Source: CAYLJV01 sp964510375 (GTDB taxonomy: Archaea; Hadarchaeota; Hadarchaeia; Hadarchaeales; JAGGTB01). From it: a stretch of 24,650 nt of DNA. Position numbers and translations under genes: made by a program. This document shows positions 6,700 to 14,879 of the stretch, piece by piece. The notes beneath the pieces were generated by a model, which searched no databases, had not been told where the DNA came from, and was given only the letters and a program-made list of their open reading frames with translations. Every line of letters begins with the position of its first letter. Position 1 is the stretch's first letter. The stretch is from positions 1 through 24,650 of the forward strand of contig CAZEBR010000027.1 of assembly GCA_964510375.1 (NCBI GenBank), written 5' to 3'.

Positions 6700-7219
6700 A
6701 TGAAATTGGAACAGGTTCAAAACTACGATCAACTTAGAGATTTCCTAGACAAATCCAGCTGGCAGGAGTTCGAAAAGATCGTTGGAAAAATCTTCGAATT
6801 TCATGGATACGATGTGGAGGTTAGCAAGGTCGTTTCGTTCGATGAAACAAAAAGGCAATACGACGTCATAGCCGAGCTGGACCATTACATAGTAGTAGAC
6901 TGCAAAAAGTGGGATAATAAGAGAAGAATTAAATATGGACTCAAAAAGGCGGCGGAAGACCAAATAGAGAGAGTCAAAAAACTTGATCTAGAACTGAAGG
7001 CTTTCCCATTAATCGTTTTAAGCTGTCAGAGCCCACTGGAATATCACAGTTCAGTTCCCATCGTTTCCGTATATAAGTTAAACAAGTTCCTATCGAATTT
7101 CCCATTACATGTGGATGATATTTTGAACCTTTGAATGCGAAAACTTTGAATGGTTTAAGAATAAACTTGACATACTGGACCCGGAGGATAAGAAACCGAT
7201 AATGAGTGATTTTTCATGA
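6700..7219 (+). CDS. Mrr-like restriction-endonuclease-fold protein, apparently frameshifted near its end
   Basis: The annotated frame is 144 residues (6700-7134). The PD-(D/E)xK nuclease core is visible: a helix with SWQEFEKIVGKIFEFHGYDV (20-39), catalytic Asp55 (QYDVIAE), then Asp67-x-Lys69 (VVDCKKW). This is the Mrr/type IV restriction-like family, which cleaves DNA or resolves junctions. The stop occurs in AAC CTT TGA. Shifting by +1 there gives 28 further protein-like codons (ECENFEWFKNKLDILDPEDK onward) ending at 7219, where TGA overlaps the next gene's ATG as ATGA. The extension is therefore probably real. It is joined either by a sequencing insertion of one T or by recoding. An anti-phage role is possible but unsupported; the neighbours are metabolic. 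Confidence 0.75.
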
Positions 7220-8209
7220 TCTCGGAAGTTGAAAAAATAGCGGACAAAATTAGATCCATGGAGATAAGGGGAGCTGGAGAAATAGCCCGTGCATCTGCTA
7301 GTGCTCTCAAAGCGCTCGCAACTGAAAGCGAAGCTGAAGATAAAGAAGTTTTTATCGATGAGCTAAAAGAGGCGAAAAAAATTCTTTTAAACACCAGACC
7401 CACTGCGGTATCGCTAGCGAACGCCATTAGATTCGTGATAGGAGATTTGAATGATATTTCCGAGGATCAGAACATCGAAGACTTGCGTAAACAGATAATC
7501 TCACGTTCGGAAGATTTCATAGAAAAATCGGAGAAGGCGACTGAAAGAATCGGAGAAATTGGATCTCGGAGAATCTCGGATGGTGACACTATCATGACTC
7601 ATTGTAACAGTTCAAATGCCCTAGCAGTTATCAAAAGAGCCCATGATCAGGGAAAGGATATTCGCGTTATCGCTAACGAAGCCAGGCCAAGACAGCAGGG
7701 TTTGATATCCGTCAAGGAACTGTCTGAGTACGGAATATCTACTACTTTAATCGTGGACTCGGCTGCCCGTTCGTTCATGAAAGAAGTCGATAAACTAATC
7801 GTCGGTGCAGATAGCATCGCCGCGAACGGTGCTGTGATAAACAAAATCGGGACTTCCCAGATTGCATTGGCCGCCCACGAAGCGAGAGTGCCGACATTTG
7901 TGGCGGCTGAAAGCTACAAGTTTCACCCCAGTACCTGTATCTTATACTAGTCTCCGAGCCCACGAGACCTAGGCTGTTCTCGTATGCCGTCCTCTGATTG
8001 AAAAAAATAAACAAGCATTAGACGTTANNNNNNNNNNCGTGGACCCTCAAGATTACCCCGGGGTCAAGATTAGAAATCCCGCCTTCGACGTTACACCTGC
8101 CGATTACGTTGATCTTATAATCACTGAGCGGGGAATAATTCCGCCCGAAGCAGCGTACGAAATTCTTCAGGAAAAGTTCGAGCTCGGTCTGGAAGAGGAT
8201 TACACCTAA
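7216..8209 (+). CDS. Ribose 1,5-bisphosphate isomerase, split by an assembly artefact
   Basis: This archaeal member of the eIF2B-alpha/MTNA family converts ribose 1,5-bisphosphate to ribulose 1,5-bisphosphate, the RuBisCO substrate. The N-terminal part (to about 7934, 240 residues) shows the helical domain and the conserved sugar-phosphate region: ISDGDTIMTHCNSSNA, then ANEARPRQQG, DSAARSFM, VGADSIAANGAVINKIGT and AAESYKF. Real coding then breaks into adapter-like sequence and ten N. From 8039 it resumes in another frame with the family's C-terminus: VKIRNPAFDVTPADYVDLII, then IPPEAAYEILQEKF, ending at 8209. About 25-30 residues are missing relative to the usual ~320. The apparent stop at 7948-7950 lies inside the artefact, so I regard the gene as intact in the organism. 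It is coupled to the upstream nuclease gene by ATGA. Confidence 0.92.
7935..8027. other. Illumina/Nextera-type adapter read-through left in the assembly
   Basis: From 7935 the sequence follows the Nextera transposase/P7 adapter with a few errors: CTGTATCTTATAC, then TCTCCGAGCCCACGAGAC exactly (7951-7968), a nine-base index-like segment (7969-7977), TCTCGTATGCCGTC (7978-7991), and CTCTGATTG with one mismatch, then seven A (8001-8007) as in reads that run past the fragment end. The last 20 bases before the N run look like noise. This is not genomic DNA. Confidence 0.93.
8028..8037. other. Assembly gap (ten N)
   Basis: This is a placeholder gap. By comparison with the isomerase family, the true missing DNA is roughly 75-90 coding bases once the adapter is removed. 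Confidence 0.99.
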
Positions 8210-9444
8210 CTCCACTTATCCAGTGCCGAAGCAAGTTCTTGATTGTCTTTTGCGTAGTCTTTGAGCTTAATACCATTCACACACGCATCAACGGCCTGTC
8301 TAAGCGCCTTGGCTCCGCTTTTCGTACCGTTCGGATGTCCGTGTACTCCCCCACCCGCCTGAATCACCACATCCTTTCCAAAGAGACCGATTATATCGTC
8401 GACTAATCCCGGATGTAGACCTCCGGAAGCCACGGGCATTGTCTCTTTCAAATCGAAGTAATCCGAACGTAAAAATTCGTAAATTTTGCTTACCTCCGAT
8501 TTTGCACCCTCCATCTTACCGACCACGGTCCCTGCATGAAGGTTGTCAACGCCAACCGTCCTAGCAAATTTGGCAATCGGCAACATCCCTATTCCATGGT
8601 CCTCGAGCCTAGTGTAGGCCGCATGCTGTGCCCTGTGTGCGTGAATTCCTATTCCCCTATCGGATAAATGATCCCGCATTTCTTGTAGAGCGGACCACCC
8701 CGCGGTAAGAATATCTATCATGACGTATTCTCCTCCCTTTTCCTCGACTAGTTCCGCCCTTCTTCTCATCTCGCTGACCTTTGCCGTGATATTTGGAAAG
8801 TAAAGCTTCTTCTCACCCGTCTCTTCCTCGGCTCTGTCCCGCTTTTCAAACGTCTTTTCGATTCTATCATCGAAGTCATTAAAGGACATGCTAGCCAGAT
8901 TCTCGTCGTCCTTGACTATGTCCAGACCACCAGTCCAAGCTTCGTAGGCCACATCGGAATGCTGATCGGGGTCCAGACCCAATTTTGGCTTAACTATCGT
9001 CCCCACAAATGGTCTATCTTTAATTCCGGTTGCCTCTCTCGCCCCAGAAATTCCAAGCTGTGGGCCCGAGAATTTGTTCACGATTACTTCGGGAAAATAG
9101 ACATCAATCAGCTTGAGGCGGGTTAGCTCGTCCAGCCCAAATATATTGCCAGTTATGGAGCTAAGTATCTGAGGCATATTCCCGGCTTCGAAAAGCTCGT
9201 GAGGATAAGCCACCTTTATGAAATCGTTTGACTCGTCAACCTGAAATACCCTCGCAGCATGATCCTCAATTTCTTCCCGCATGGTCGATAGATTTGGATC
9301 CCAAGTGCCGATGGACGATTCCGCAGCAATCGCCCCTGCGGCCCAGTCAAACGAAACTGATGAGTCATGTTTAAACTTGAAATGACAAATCAGATCCGAT
9401 TCTCCGGGTTTGTATTCCCCATCGATATAATCTTCATACTTCAT
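8206..9444 (-). CDS. rbcL: Form III ribulose-1,5-bisphosphate carboxylase/oxygenase, large subunit
   Basis: This archaeal RuBisCO fixes CO2 onto RuBP produced from AMP. It has 412 residues, slightly short for form III. The active site is complete (spinach numbers in brackets): Glu42 (60), Thr47-Trp48 (65-66), Asn100 (123), Lys152 in KPK (175), the carbamylated Lys178 (201) with Asp180-Glu181 (203-204) in KDDE, His270-Arg271 (294-295), His303 (327), loop-6 Lys310 (334) in GTVVGKMEG, and Ser340 (379). Thr63 of SSTGTW is Ile here, next to but not in the catalytic set. The ATG at 9444 has a GAGG site. It is convergent with the R15P isomerase; their stop codons share CTAA (8206-8209). No small subunit is present, as expected for this form. 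Confidence 0.97.
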   Translation of the reverse strand: MKYEDYIDGEYKPGESDLICHFKFKHDSSVSFDWAAGAIAAESSIGTWDPNLSTMREEIEDHAARVFQVDESNDFIKVAYPHELFEAGNMPQILSSITGNIFGLDELTRLKLIDVYFPEVIVNKFSGPQLGISGAREATGIKDRPFVGTIVKPKLGLDPDQHSDVAYEAWTGGLDIVKDDENLASMSFNDFDDRIEKTFEKRDRAEEETGEKKLYFPNITAKVSEMRRRAELVEEKGGEYVMIDILTAGWSALQEMRDHLSDRGIGIHAHRAQHAAYTRLEDHGIGMLPIAKFARTVGVDNLHAGTVVGKMEGAKSEVSKIYEFLRSDYFDLKETMPVASGGLHPGLVDDIIGLFGKDVVIQAGGGVHGHPNGTKSGAKALRQAVDACVNGIKLKDYAKDNQELASALDKWS

Positions 9445-9492
9445 GAGTTTGCCTCAGTTATCTATTGACGGCATCCGGTTAATCTTTCTTTC

Positions 9493-9502
9493 CTATATAT
9501 TT
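9493..9502 (-). promoter_or_regulatory. TATA box for RuBisCO
   Basis: CAAATATATAG on the minus strand lies about 50 bases before the RuBisCO ATG, just after the stop of the upstream NUDIX gene. It suggests RuBisCO has its own promoter with a short leader. Confidence 0.45.
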
Positions 9503-9516
9503 GCGAGAACGTAAAT

Positions 9517-10164
9517 TCAGATTACCAGTGGTCCCTCGTCATTAAAATAGCGATCCGCCATGATGAATATCTTCAAATAGTAATTATCGATTGAGGGGAC
9601 GAAATTCTCTTCTGTCACCTTTTTATCTACATCTATCCTAATGCCTTCATCATCGATTCTGAACCCCGAAACCGGGGAGGACTTTATTTCACCGTTGAAG
9701 AGTTTCAGTCCATCTTCAATTCTCATCTGAACAAGCGCCGATACCTCCTTCTGCTGTAATTCATACTCTTCAATCGGTACGTTTTTTTCTAGGAGGTAAG
9801 TGTTGCAAAACTCACGATTTTTTAGGGAATCGGATAGAGAAACGTTGAAACGTATTCCCAGTGATTTGAGGCTTTCAAAATTAGCCGGAAACCCTAACTC
9901 CTCCTCTACTTCTCTTACTCCATCCTTCGGAGTTTCACCAGCAAGTATGTGGCCAGCGGCTGTGACATCGAAAAGGTTTGGATGTATTTTTTTATTCTTA
10001 CTCCGCTTCTGAAATAAGACGTAGTATCCGTCGGAACCCTCTCTAATTATCCAACAGTGGAGCGTTTGGTGCCAGTAGCCCTCTCGATGAGCTTTTGTCC
10101 TCGTTGCAGTACCGATGTGGTCCATATTTTCATCATAAATATCCAATAGTTCTTCTTCCGTCAA
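9517..10164 (-). CDS. NUDIX hydrolase, IPP-isomerase-like
   Basis: This encodes about 215 residues. The NUDIX box is complete: GHILAGETPKDGVREVEEEL fits G-x5-E-x7-REUxEExGU and binds Mg2+ for cleavage of a nucleoside-diphosphate-type linkage. The N-terminus (ELLDIYDENMDHIGTATRTK, then REGYWHQTLHCWII) resembles type 1 isopentenyl-diphosphate isomerase and its YfcD-like relatives. Those IPP-isomerase-like proteins are often NUDIX hydrolases of unknown substrate. The last ~80 residues are a beta-rich extension. I favour the TTG at 10164, which sits properly behind GAGGTGG; a GTG at 10173 overlaps that site. It lies upstream of RuBisCO on the same strand and divergent from AMP phosphorylase, so a nucleotide-related substrate is attractive but unproven. 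Confidence 0.85.
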   Translation of the reverse strand: MTEEELLDIYDENMDHIGTATRTKAHREGYWHQTLHCWIIREGSDGYYVLFQKRSKNKKIHPNLFDVTAAGHILAGETPKDGVREVEEELGFPANFESLKSLGIRFNVSLSDSLKNREFCNTYLLEKNVPIEEYELQQKEVSALVQMRIEDGLKLFNGEIKSSPVSGFRIDDEGIRIDVDKKVTEENFVPSIDNYYLKIFIMADRYFNDEGPLVI

Positions 10165-10260
10165 GTCTACCACCTCTTTAGATGCTTTATGAAAGCATTA
10201 AATTTCTTTTTCAGCCGCCTGTTAACCTATAACTTTTTGTTTGAAATCATCATGAGAAGA

Positions 10261-10268
10261 TTTTTATC
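10261..10268 (+). promoter_or_regulatory. TATA box for AMP phosphorylase
   Basis: TTTTTATC lies 37 bases before the ATG at 10305. Transcription would start about 10290, downstream of the alternative TTG at 10281, which supports the ATG as start. Confidence 0.4.
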
Positions 10269-10304
10269 CAACAAATTAAATTGTGTCCAGATAGAGCGGT
10301 ATAT

Positions 10305-11777
10305 ATGGACTATTCTTTTCAGGCCACAGCTAGGACTCTCGATATTGAGGCTGGAAAGCCAATAGTAATTATGAACGAAAAGGAGGCCCAAAAAAGATCA
10401 ATATTTCTCAACGACAGAGTTAAGATAAACCATAACGAATCATCCGTAGTGGCAATCGTTGATTTTTCTCCTAAAATGCGGAGGGACGAGGTTTTCCTAT
10501 TCGAGGAAACTAGAAAGAGACTCGGAGTAAAGGATGGAGAAACAGTAAATATAGAATTGACGAAGATGCCGAGTTCTATTGATTACATAAGAAATAAAAT
10601 AGTTGGGAGAAACCTGTCCAAGAACGAAATAGAGAGAATTGTCGAGGATACCGTAAACCTGATGCTCTCGGACCCTGAATTAACGGCTTTCAATATCGCA
10701 ATCGCGATGTCAGAATTTTCTTTAGAAGAAACCTATTATCTCACCGAAAGTATGGTAAAAACCGGGGAACGAATAGACATCACCAATGCATTTGATAAGC
10801 ACTGTATCGGCGGAGTTCCCGGAAATCGCACGACTCCGCTAATAGTCCCAATCATTTCTGCCGCTGGATTAAAAATTCCGAAAACTTCTTCCAGAGCGAT
10901 AAGCTCGCCCGCTGGTACCGCCGATACGATGGAAGTACTTGCACAGGTCGATTTTTCAGCCGACGAAATAACGGAATTGATAAAAGAAACTGATGCCTGC
11001 ATGGTCTGGGGAGGTAACGTCAATCTCGCTCCGGCGGATGACGAGTTCATCCGTGTCAGAAAATCGCTCGGTCTGGACCCGACAGAACTTGTACTATCCT
11101 CCGTACTTGCCAAGAAAAAGGCCGTTGGTTCCGACACGGTTTTAATCGACATTCCCGTGGGGGAAGAAGCCAAGATTAAGGAAGATGATAAGGCTCAGGA
11201 AACTGCGGATCTTTTTGAGAAACTTGGAAGTAGGCTCGATATGGATATAATAACCCTGATATCCGATGGCTCTGAGCCGATAGGCAGGGGAATCGGTCCA
11301 GCTTTGGAGGCCAGAGATGTATTAAGGATCCTCGAAAGCAACGGGGCAGAGGGGCCGGTGGACCTCAAGAATAAATCATTACGTATGGCAAACATGCTTC
11401 TCGAAGAAGCTAGTTCTGAATTGAGAGCAGAACAGATCTTGGAAAGTGGGAGGGCGTACGAAAAAATGAAACAAATAATCAAAGCTCAGAACGGCGATAT
11501 TTTGAAATCGGAGGATATTGAAATGGGTAAATTTAGTAGAATCATACGATCGAAGGAAGAAGGAAGGATCGCAAAAGTTCGTAACAATTCAATCAAGGAC
11601 ATCGCGCTGACCGCTGGTTGCCCCCGTGAGAAAAAAGCGGGCCTTTACCTCCACCAAACTGTCGGCGACCAAGTTGAAAAAGACGATAAGTTGATGACGG
11701 TTTATTCCGACAACAAAAAGAGGTTACAGAACGCGCTCGAAGAAGCTGAAAACAATATCGTTTTCGAATACGAGTGA
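10305..11777 (+). CDS. deoA: AMP phosphorylase
   Basis: This catalyses AMP (or CMP/UMP) + phosphate -> base + ribose 1,5-bisphosphate, the entry step of the archaeal pentose-bisphosphate pathway. At 490 residues it has the usual length of archaeal AMP phosphorylases, which carry an extra N-terminal barrel-like domain (residues 1 to ~80) before the thymidine-phosphorylase-type core. Core motifs are KHCIGGVPGNRTTPLIVPII, SSRAISSPAGTADTMEVL and WGGNVNLAPADDEFI. The C-terminal alpha/beta domain includes GRIAKVRN and GLYLHQTVGDQVEKDDKL. I take the ATG at 10305; the longer TTG frame lacks support. The archaeal signature IGGVPGNRTTPLI separates it from bacterial thymidine phosphorylases. It supplies the substrate of the isomerase at 7216. 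Confidence 0.95.
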   Translation: MDYSFQATARTLDIEAGKPIVIMNEKEAQKRSIFLNDRVKINHNESSVVAIVDFSPKMRRDEVFLFEETRKRLGVKDGETVNIELTKMPSSIDYIRNKIVGRNLSKNEIERIVEDTVNLMLSDPELTAFNIAIAMSEFSLEETYYLTESMVKTGERIDITNAFDKHCIGGVPGNRTTPLIVPIISAAGLKIPKTSSRAISSPAGTADTMEVLAQVDFSADEITELIKETDACMVWGGNVNLAPADDEFIRVRKSLGLDPTELVLSSVLAKKKAVGSDTVLIDIPVGEEAKIKEDDKAQETADLFEKLGSRLDMDIITLISDGSEPIGRGIGPALEARDVLRILESNGAEGPVDLKNKSLRMANMLLEEASSELRAEQILESGRAYEKMKQIIKAQNGDILKSEDIEMGKFSRIIRSKEEGRIAKVRNNSIKDIALTAGCPREKKAGLYLHQTVGDQVEKDDKLMTVYSDNKKRLQNALEEAENNIVFEYE

Positions 11778-11836
11778 ATAAAATGACTCTTAAGAAAAAT
11801 GAATAAAAATATTCCGATCCAAAGTAAGTGTTGACC

Positions 11837-12802
11837 ATGAAGTGTTTGATTTTAGCTGGCGGATATGCTACTAGGCTTTGGCCGATTACTAAAAACAAAG
11901 CAAAACCGCTTTTACCGTTGGGTGGAAAATCAATACTCAGCTATATTTTAGATGAACTTGAGTCAATCGACCAACTCGATAAGATATACGTCACCACTAA
12001 CGAGCGATTTCAAGATACCTTCAACAAGTACATATCGGAGAGACCCGAGAGCGAAAAGTACGAGCTCGTGATAGAAAGTCAAGAATCCGAGGAGGAAAAA
12101 TACGGAGCCGTGGGGGGTATGATAAACGTCATAGAAGATGGGCCCACCGACGATTATCTTATAATAGGGGGAGACAATTATTACTCGTTCCAAATTCAGG
12201 ATTTTCTAAACTTTGCTCTGGACAAGGGTTCATTGGCAAACGCGTGTTATCGAGTAGAAAGCCTAGAGGAAGCAAAGAATTACGGGATAGTTGACTTCGA
12301 CGATGATAAGAAAATTACGTCTTTCCAAGAGAAACCTGAGGAACCCCGCTCAAGAATGGCCTCTACAGCGTGCTATTTCTTACCCGAAAAGAGACTAAAA
12401 GCGTTCGATGAGTACGTCGATTACTGGGAAGGAAAAGTTTCGAAGGATCAGTACCTTGATGAACCCGGCAGGTTTTTGGAATGGATGGTAAACGAGTACG
12501 ACATCTACGCCTATCCATTTGAGGGTAAATGGGTAGATATAGGAACGAGGGCGGGGTATTTGAGAGCCGAAAAAGAAGTATCCGAAGGAAATACTGTCTT
12601 CGGTGAGGTTGAAAATTCTGAAATAGGCGAAAACGTAACAATCCTGAAGGGAACAAAAGTAGAAAACTCCGAAATTGAAAACTCTATTATTTTCGAGAAC
12701 TGCGAAATAAAGGACACTATCATTAAAAATTCTCTCATCGGAGACGACACTACAATAGTGAACAAGGATTTGAGGGAAGGACTCGTAAAAAATATCGATT
12801 AG
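11837..12802 (+). CDS. Sugar-phosphate nucleotidyltransferase with left-handed beta-helix tail
   Basis: This encodes 321 residues. It activates a sugar 1-phosphate with an NTP to give an NDP-sugar. The signature LILAGGYATRLWPITKNKAK with Pro-Leu-Leu following (residues 4-26) contains the GG-x2-TRL loop and catalytic Lys. IIGGDNYYSF holds the metal-binding Asp, and FQEKPEEP and KWVDIGTRAGYL are family motifs. Residues ~245-315 contain hexapeptide-like repeats (GEVENSEIGENVTILKGTKV) forming a left-handed beta helix. It resembles glucose-1-phosphate thymidylyl/uridylyltransferases, but the exact NTP and sugar are not determined. The ATG at 11837 is chosen over a GTG at 11828 because ILAGG normally starts within a few residues. 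It is 59 bases after AMP phosphorylase and may be co-transcribed. Confidence 0.92.
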   Translation: MKCLILAGGYATRLWPITKNKAKPLLPLGGKSILSYILDELESIDQLDKIYVTTNERFQDTFNKYISERPESEKYELVIESQESEEEKYGAVGGMINVIEDGPTDDYLIIGGDNYYSFQIQDFLNFALDKGSLANACYRVESLEEAKNYGIVDFDDDKKITSFQEKPEEPRSRMASTACYFLPEKRLKAFDEYVDYWEGKVSKDQYLDEPGRFLEWMVNEYDIYAYPFEGKWVDIGTRAGYLRAEKEVSEGNTVFGEVENSEIGENVTILKGTKVENSEIENSIIFENCEIKDTIIKNSLIGDDTTIVNKDLREGLVKNID

Positions 12803-12811
12803 ATCTCTTCT

Positions 12812-14263
12812 TTATCCCCATATTCCAATTAGATTCCACCAGCCCAACCCGAAGGTGACGAATGCGATAATGGAAAATACACTCAAGACTGCTCCTGCTT
12901 TGACTAAGTCCTTCACCTCCACGTAGCCGGAAGAGTAAACTATCGCGGCACTGGGTGTACCGATTGGTAACATAAACACCATCGCTGAACCCATCGCTAT
13001 AAGGTAAGTAATCAACTCGGAAGAATATCCACTAATCCCAATCTGGAGGAACAGAGCGATTGCTATCGGTAAAACGACGGCCGTTGCTGCGGAGTTACTC
13101 ATCAAGTTGGAGAGGGCTATGACTAAAACTAGTAAAGAAATCATGATTAAGAACGGATTTGCACCGATCACACTTAGCAGACCTTCGGAAACGACTTCCA
13201 CGGCACCTGTCGTGGTGAGGGCACGGCTTAGCGTCAACGCTCCCCCATAGAGGAAAATCAGACCCCATGGCATGTTTTGCTTGATATCCCTCCAGTTTAT
13301 TGTTCTTGTCACTACCAAAGCAAAGAACCCTCCAATGGCCACAACTGAGAGGCCTATTTCCTGACCGATGCTAATCCAGAGGACGAAAGTTACAAAAAAT
13401 ACTATCCCGGCTTTTTTCTCCCCCCGACTGACATCTCCCATTTCTTCTACCTGTTCGGCCATCTTGTTCCTAATTTTTTCAGTGTCAATCTCCCCCCACG
13501 GGTACGTTAGCTTAAGAGTGAAAAAGGTGACAATCATCAGGACAGTGGCAATCGGCACGCCAGCTATCGCCCATTCCAGAAAACTCAGAGCGTAGCCTGT
13601 TGTACTTTCTAAAATACCGACGGCCAAGATGTTCCTAGCCCCACCCAGAAAAGTACCGATGCTTCCTACGGAAGTCGCGTACGTCAAGGCCAGAAAGATT
13701 GCTATACCAAAGTTTTCATCCGGCTCGATATCTCCCGCATCGATAATCCCGACAAGTACCGGCAACAAGAGAGCGGCAACAGCGTGGCACGGCATGGTCA
13801 TTGACATGAAACACCCCAGCAAGCAAACGCTAAAAATTATCGAGGAAGAGCTCTTTCCGAACCTCTCAAGTAGTTTCAGGGCAAATCGCTTGTGGAGATT
13901 CGTCTTTTGCATGGCTATCCCGAAGGATAACGCTCCGATTAGGAAAAATAATGCAGGTTGCTTGAAGCCGAAAAATGCGTCTCTTAACGGGAGTACACCC
14001 AGAATCGGGAGAAGAGTAATGCCGAAAAGGGCGGTCATGCCGAGAGGAAAAGCTTCGGTAATCCAAAGAATCGTAACAAAAGCTAAAACTCCAATGGCCC
14101 TACGGGCGACCGGCTCCATACCAATCGGAGCAATAGAAATCGCACCGAGCGCCACAAAGGCAATGATGAGATAAATAATTCTCCTGAGGTTTTCGGGCCT
14201 CGTAATCCGGTTGAGGTCCTCTTCACTCGGGTTCGACTTTTTAGCATGCCCATTCTCAGTCAC
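12812..14263 (-). CDS. DASS/SLC13-type anion transporter
   Basis: This is a 483-residue integral membrane protein with about 11-12 hydrophobic segments, matching the divalent anion:Na+ symporter family (sulfate, dicarboxylates). ALFGITLLPILGV, the second-half motif SNSAATAVVLP (389-399) and IGTPSAAI (434-441) are typical. The first-half sodium motif, usually SNTA, is replaced by Pro-Cys-His-Ala at 158-161 (TMPCHAVAALLLPVL), so its ion coupling may differ. The first ~25 residues are a polar cytoplasmic tail. The start is GTG behind GAGGGGG. It lies 21 bases after a USP-like gene on the same strand, and the two are probably one operon in which the soluble partner may regulate transport. Confidence 0.9.
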   Translation of the reverse strand: MTENGHAKKSNPSEEDLNRITRPENLRRIIYLIIAFVALGAISIAPIGMEPVARRAIGVLAFVTILWITEAFPLGMTALFGITLLPILGVLPLRDAFFGFKQPALFFLIGALSFGIAMQKTNLHKRFALKLLERFGKSSSSIIFSVCLLGCFMSMTMPCHAVAALLLPVLVGIIDAGDIEPDENFGIAIFLALTYATSVGSIGTFLGGARNILAVGILESTTGYALSFLEWAIAGVPIATVLMIVTFFTLKLTYPWGEIDTEKIRNKMAEQVEEMGDVSRGEKKAGIVFFVTFVLWISIGQEIGLSVVAIGGFFALVVTRTINWRDIKQNMPWGLIFLYGGALTLSRALTTTGAVEVVSEGLLSVIGANPFLIMISLLVLVIALSNLMSNSAATAVVLPIAIALFLQIGISGYSSELITYLIAMGSAMVFMLPIGTPSAAIVYSSGYVEVKDLVKAGAVLSVFSIIAFVTFGLGWWNLIGIWG

Positions 14264-14284
14264 GATACCCCCTCTAAGATGGAT

Positions 14285-14755
14285 TCAAGAAACAGTTACA
14301 ATCTCACAAGGAGCATTATCTTTAAGATAATCCGTTTCGTTTCCTAGCAATAATTCGGATATTTTTTCCCTCAATTTTTCAAGTATCACAAGTTGGATAG
14401 AGTATTCTTCAATGGTCTTAAGAACCTCTTCGAGTGGATCTCCAGTAACCCTCAAGGATTCTATTGAGATGCCGTGTTTCGCCATGATATTTTTAGCCTT
14501 TTCCGAGTGGTCCTCCGCCACCTTTTCCTGTAGCTTTTCGCGGGCTTCTTGTACGGTTTCCACCAGTTCATTCTCCTCACCCAGCTGGCCCGTCATATAC
14601 CTTATACTTCTCGTTTGACCTTCATCAATGATGTGAAGAAGGTAAATTTTTCCCCCTTTCTTTACTCTTTTGATCGCCTCATCCTGCGCTTTCTCGGGAT
14701 ATTTTTCGCCAAAATAGGGAATGAGAGCCCTTTCAACTTCCTTATTTTCAGTCAT
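14285..14755 (-). CDS. USP-like protein coupled to the anion transporter
   Basis: This encodes 156 residues from the ATG at 14755. A longer frame reaches 14938 but its extra N-terminus has unprotein-like composition. The alpha/beta USP fold is suggested by GGKIYLLHIIDEG (strand and loop), VTGDPLEEVLKTIEEYSIQL (the G(D/N)P-x-E motif and helix), VILEK, and the ending DNAPCEIVTVS. The glycine-rich ATP loop (MGSxG...) is absent; the corresponding strand reads VILEKLREKISELLLGNETD. It probably does not bind ATP in the usual way. It precedes the DASS transporter by 21 bases. Stress-protein domains next to or fused with transporters are known, so a regulatory role is a fair inference. Confidence 0.75.
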   Translation of the reverse strand: MTENKEVERALIPYFGEKYPEKAQDEAIKRVKKGGKIYLLHIIDEGQTRSIRYMTGQLGEENELVETVQEAREKLQEKVAEDHSEKAKNIMAKHGISIESLRVTGDPLEEVLKTIEEYSIQLVILEKLREKISELLLGNETDYLKDNAPCEIVTVS

Positions 14756-14879
14756 CTTATTCCCATTAAATTTACTCTCTGCCTCAAATGTTTTCTTATT
14801 ATGTAATCCTATATACTTAATCAAACCCCAGAAATAAGAAAAATAGAGACCGAGAGTTATCGATATTTCATCGGCTTTT

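Noticed and set aside
6700..7219. Mrr-like nuclease as part of a restriction or defence island
   Set aside because: There is no methyltransferase, toxin or mobile element nearby; it is coupled to a metabolic gene.
7216..7950. Truncated R15P isomerase as a genuine pseudogene
   Set aside because: The stop codon lies within adapter-like sequence, and the family's C-terminus is present after the gap.
8018..8215. Minus-strand frame spanning the N run
   Set aside because: It crosses the assembly gap and is antisense to the clearly coding isomerase C-terminus.
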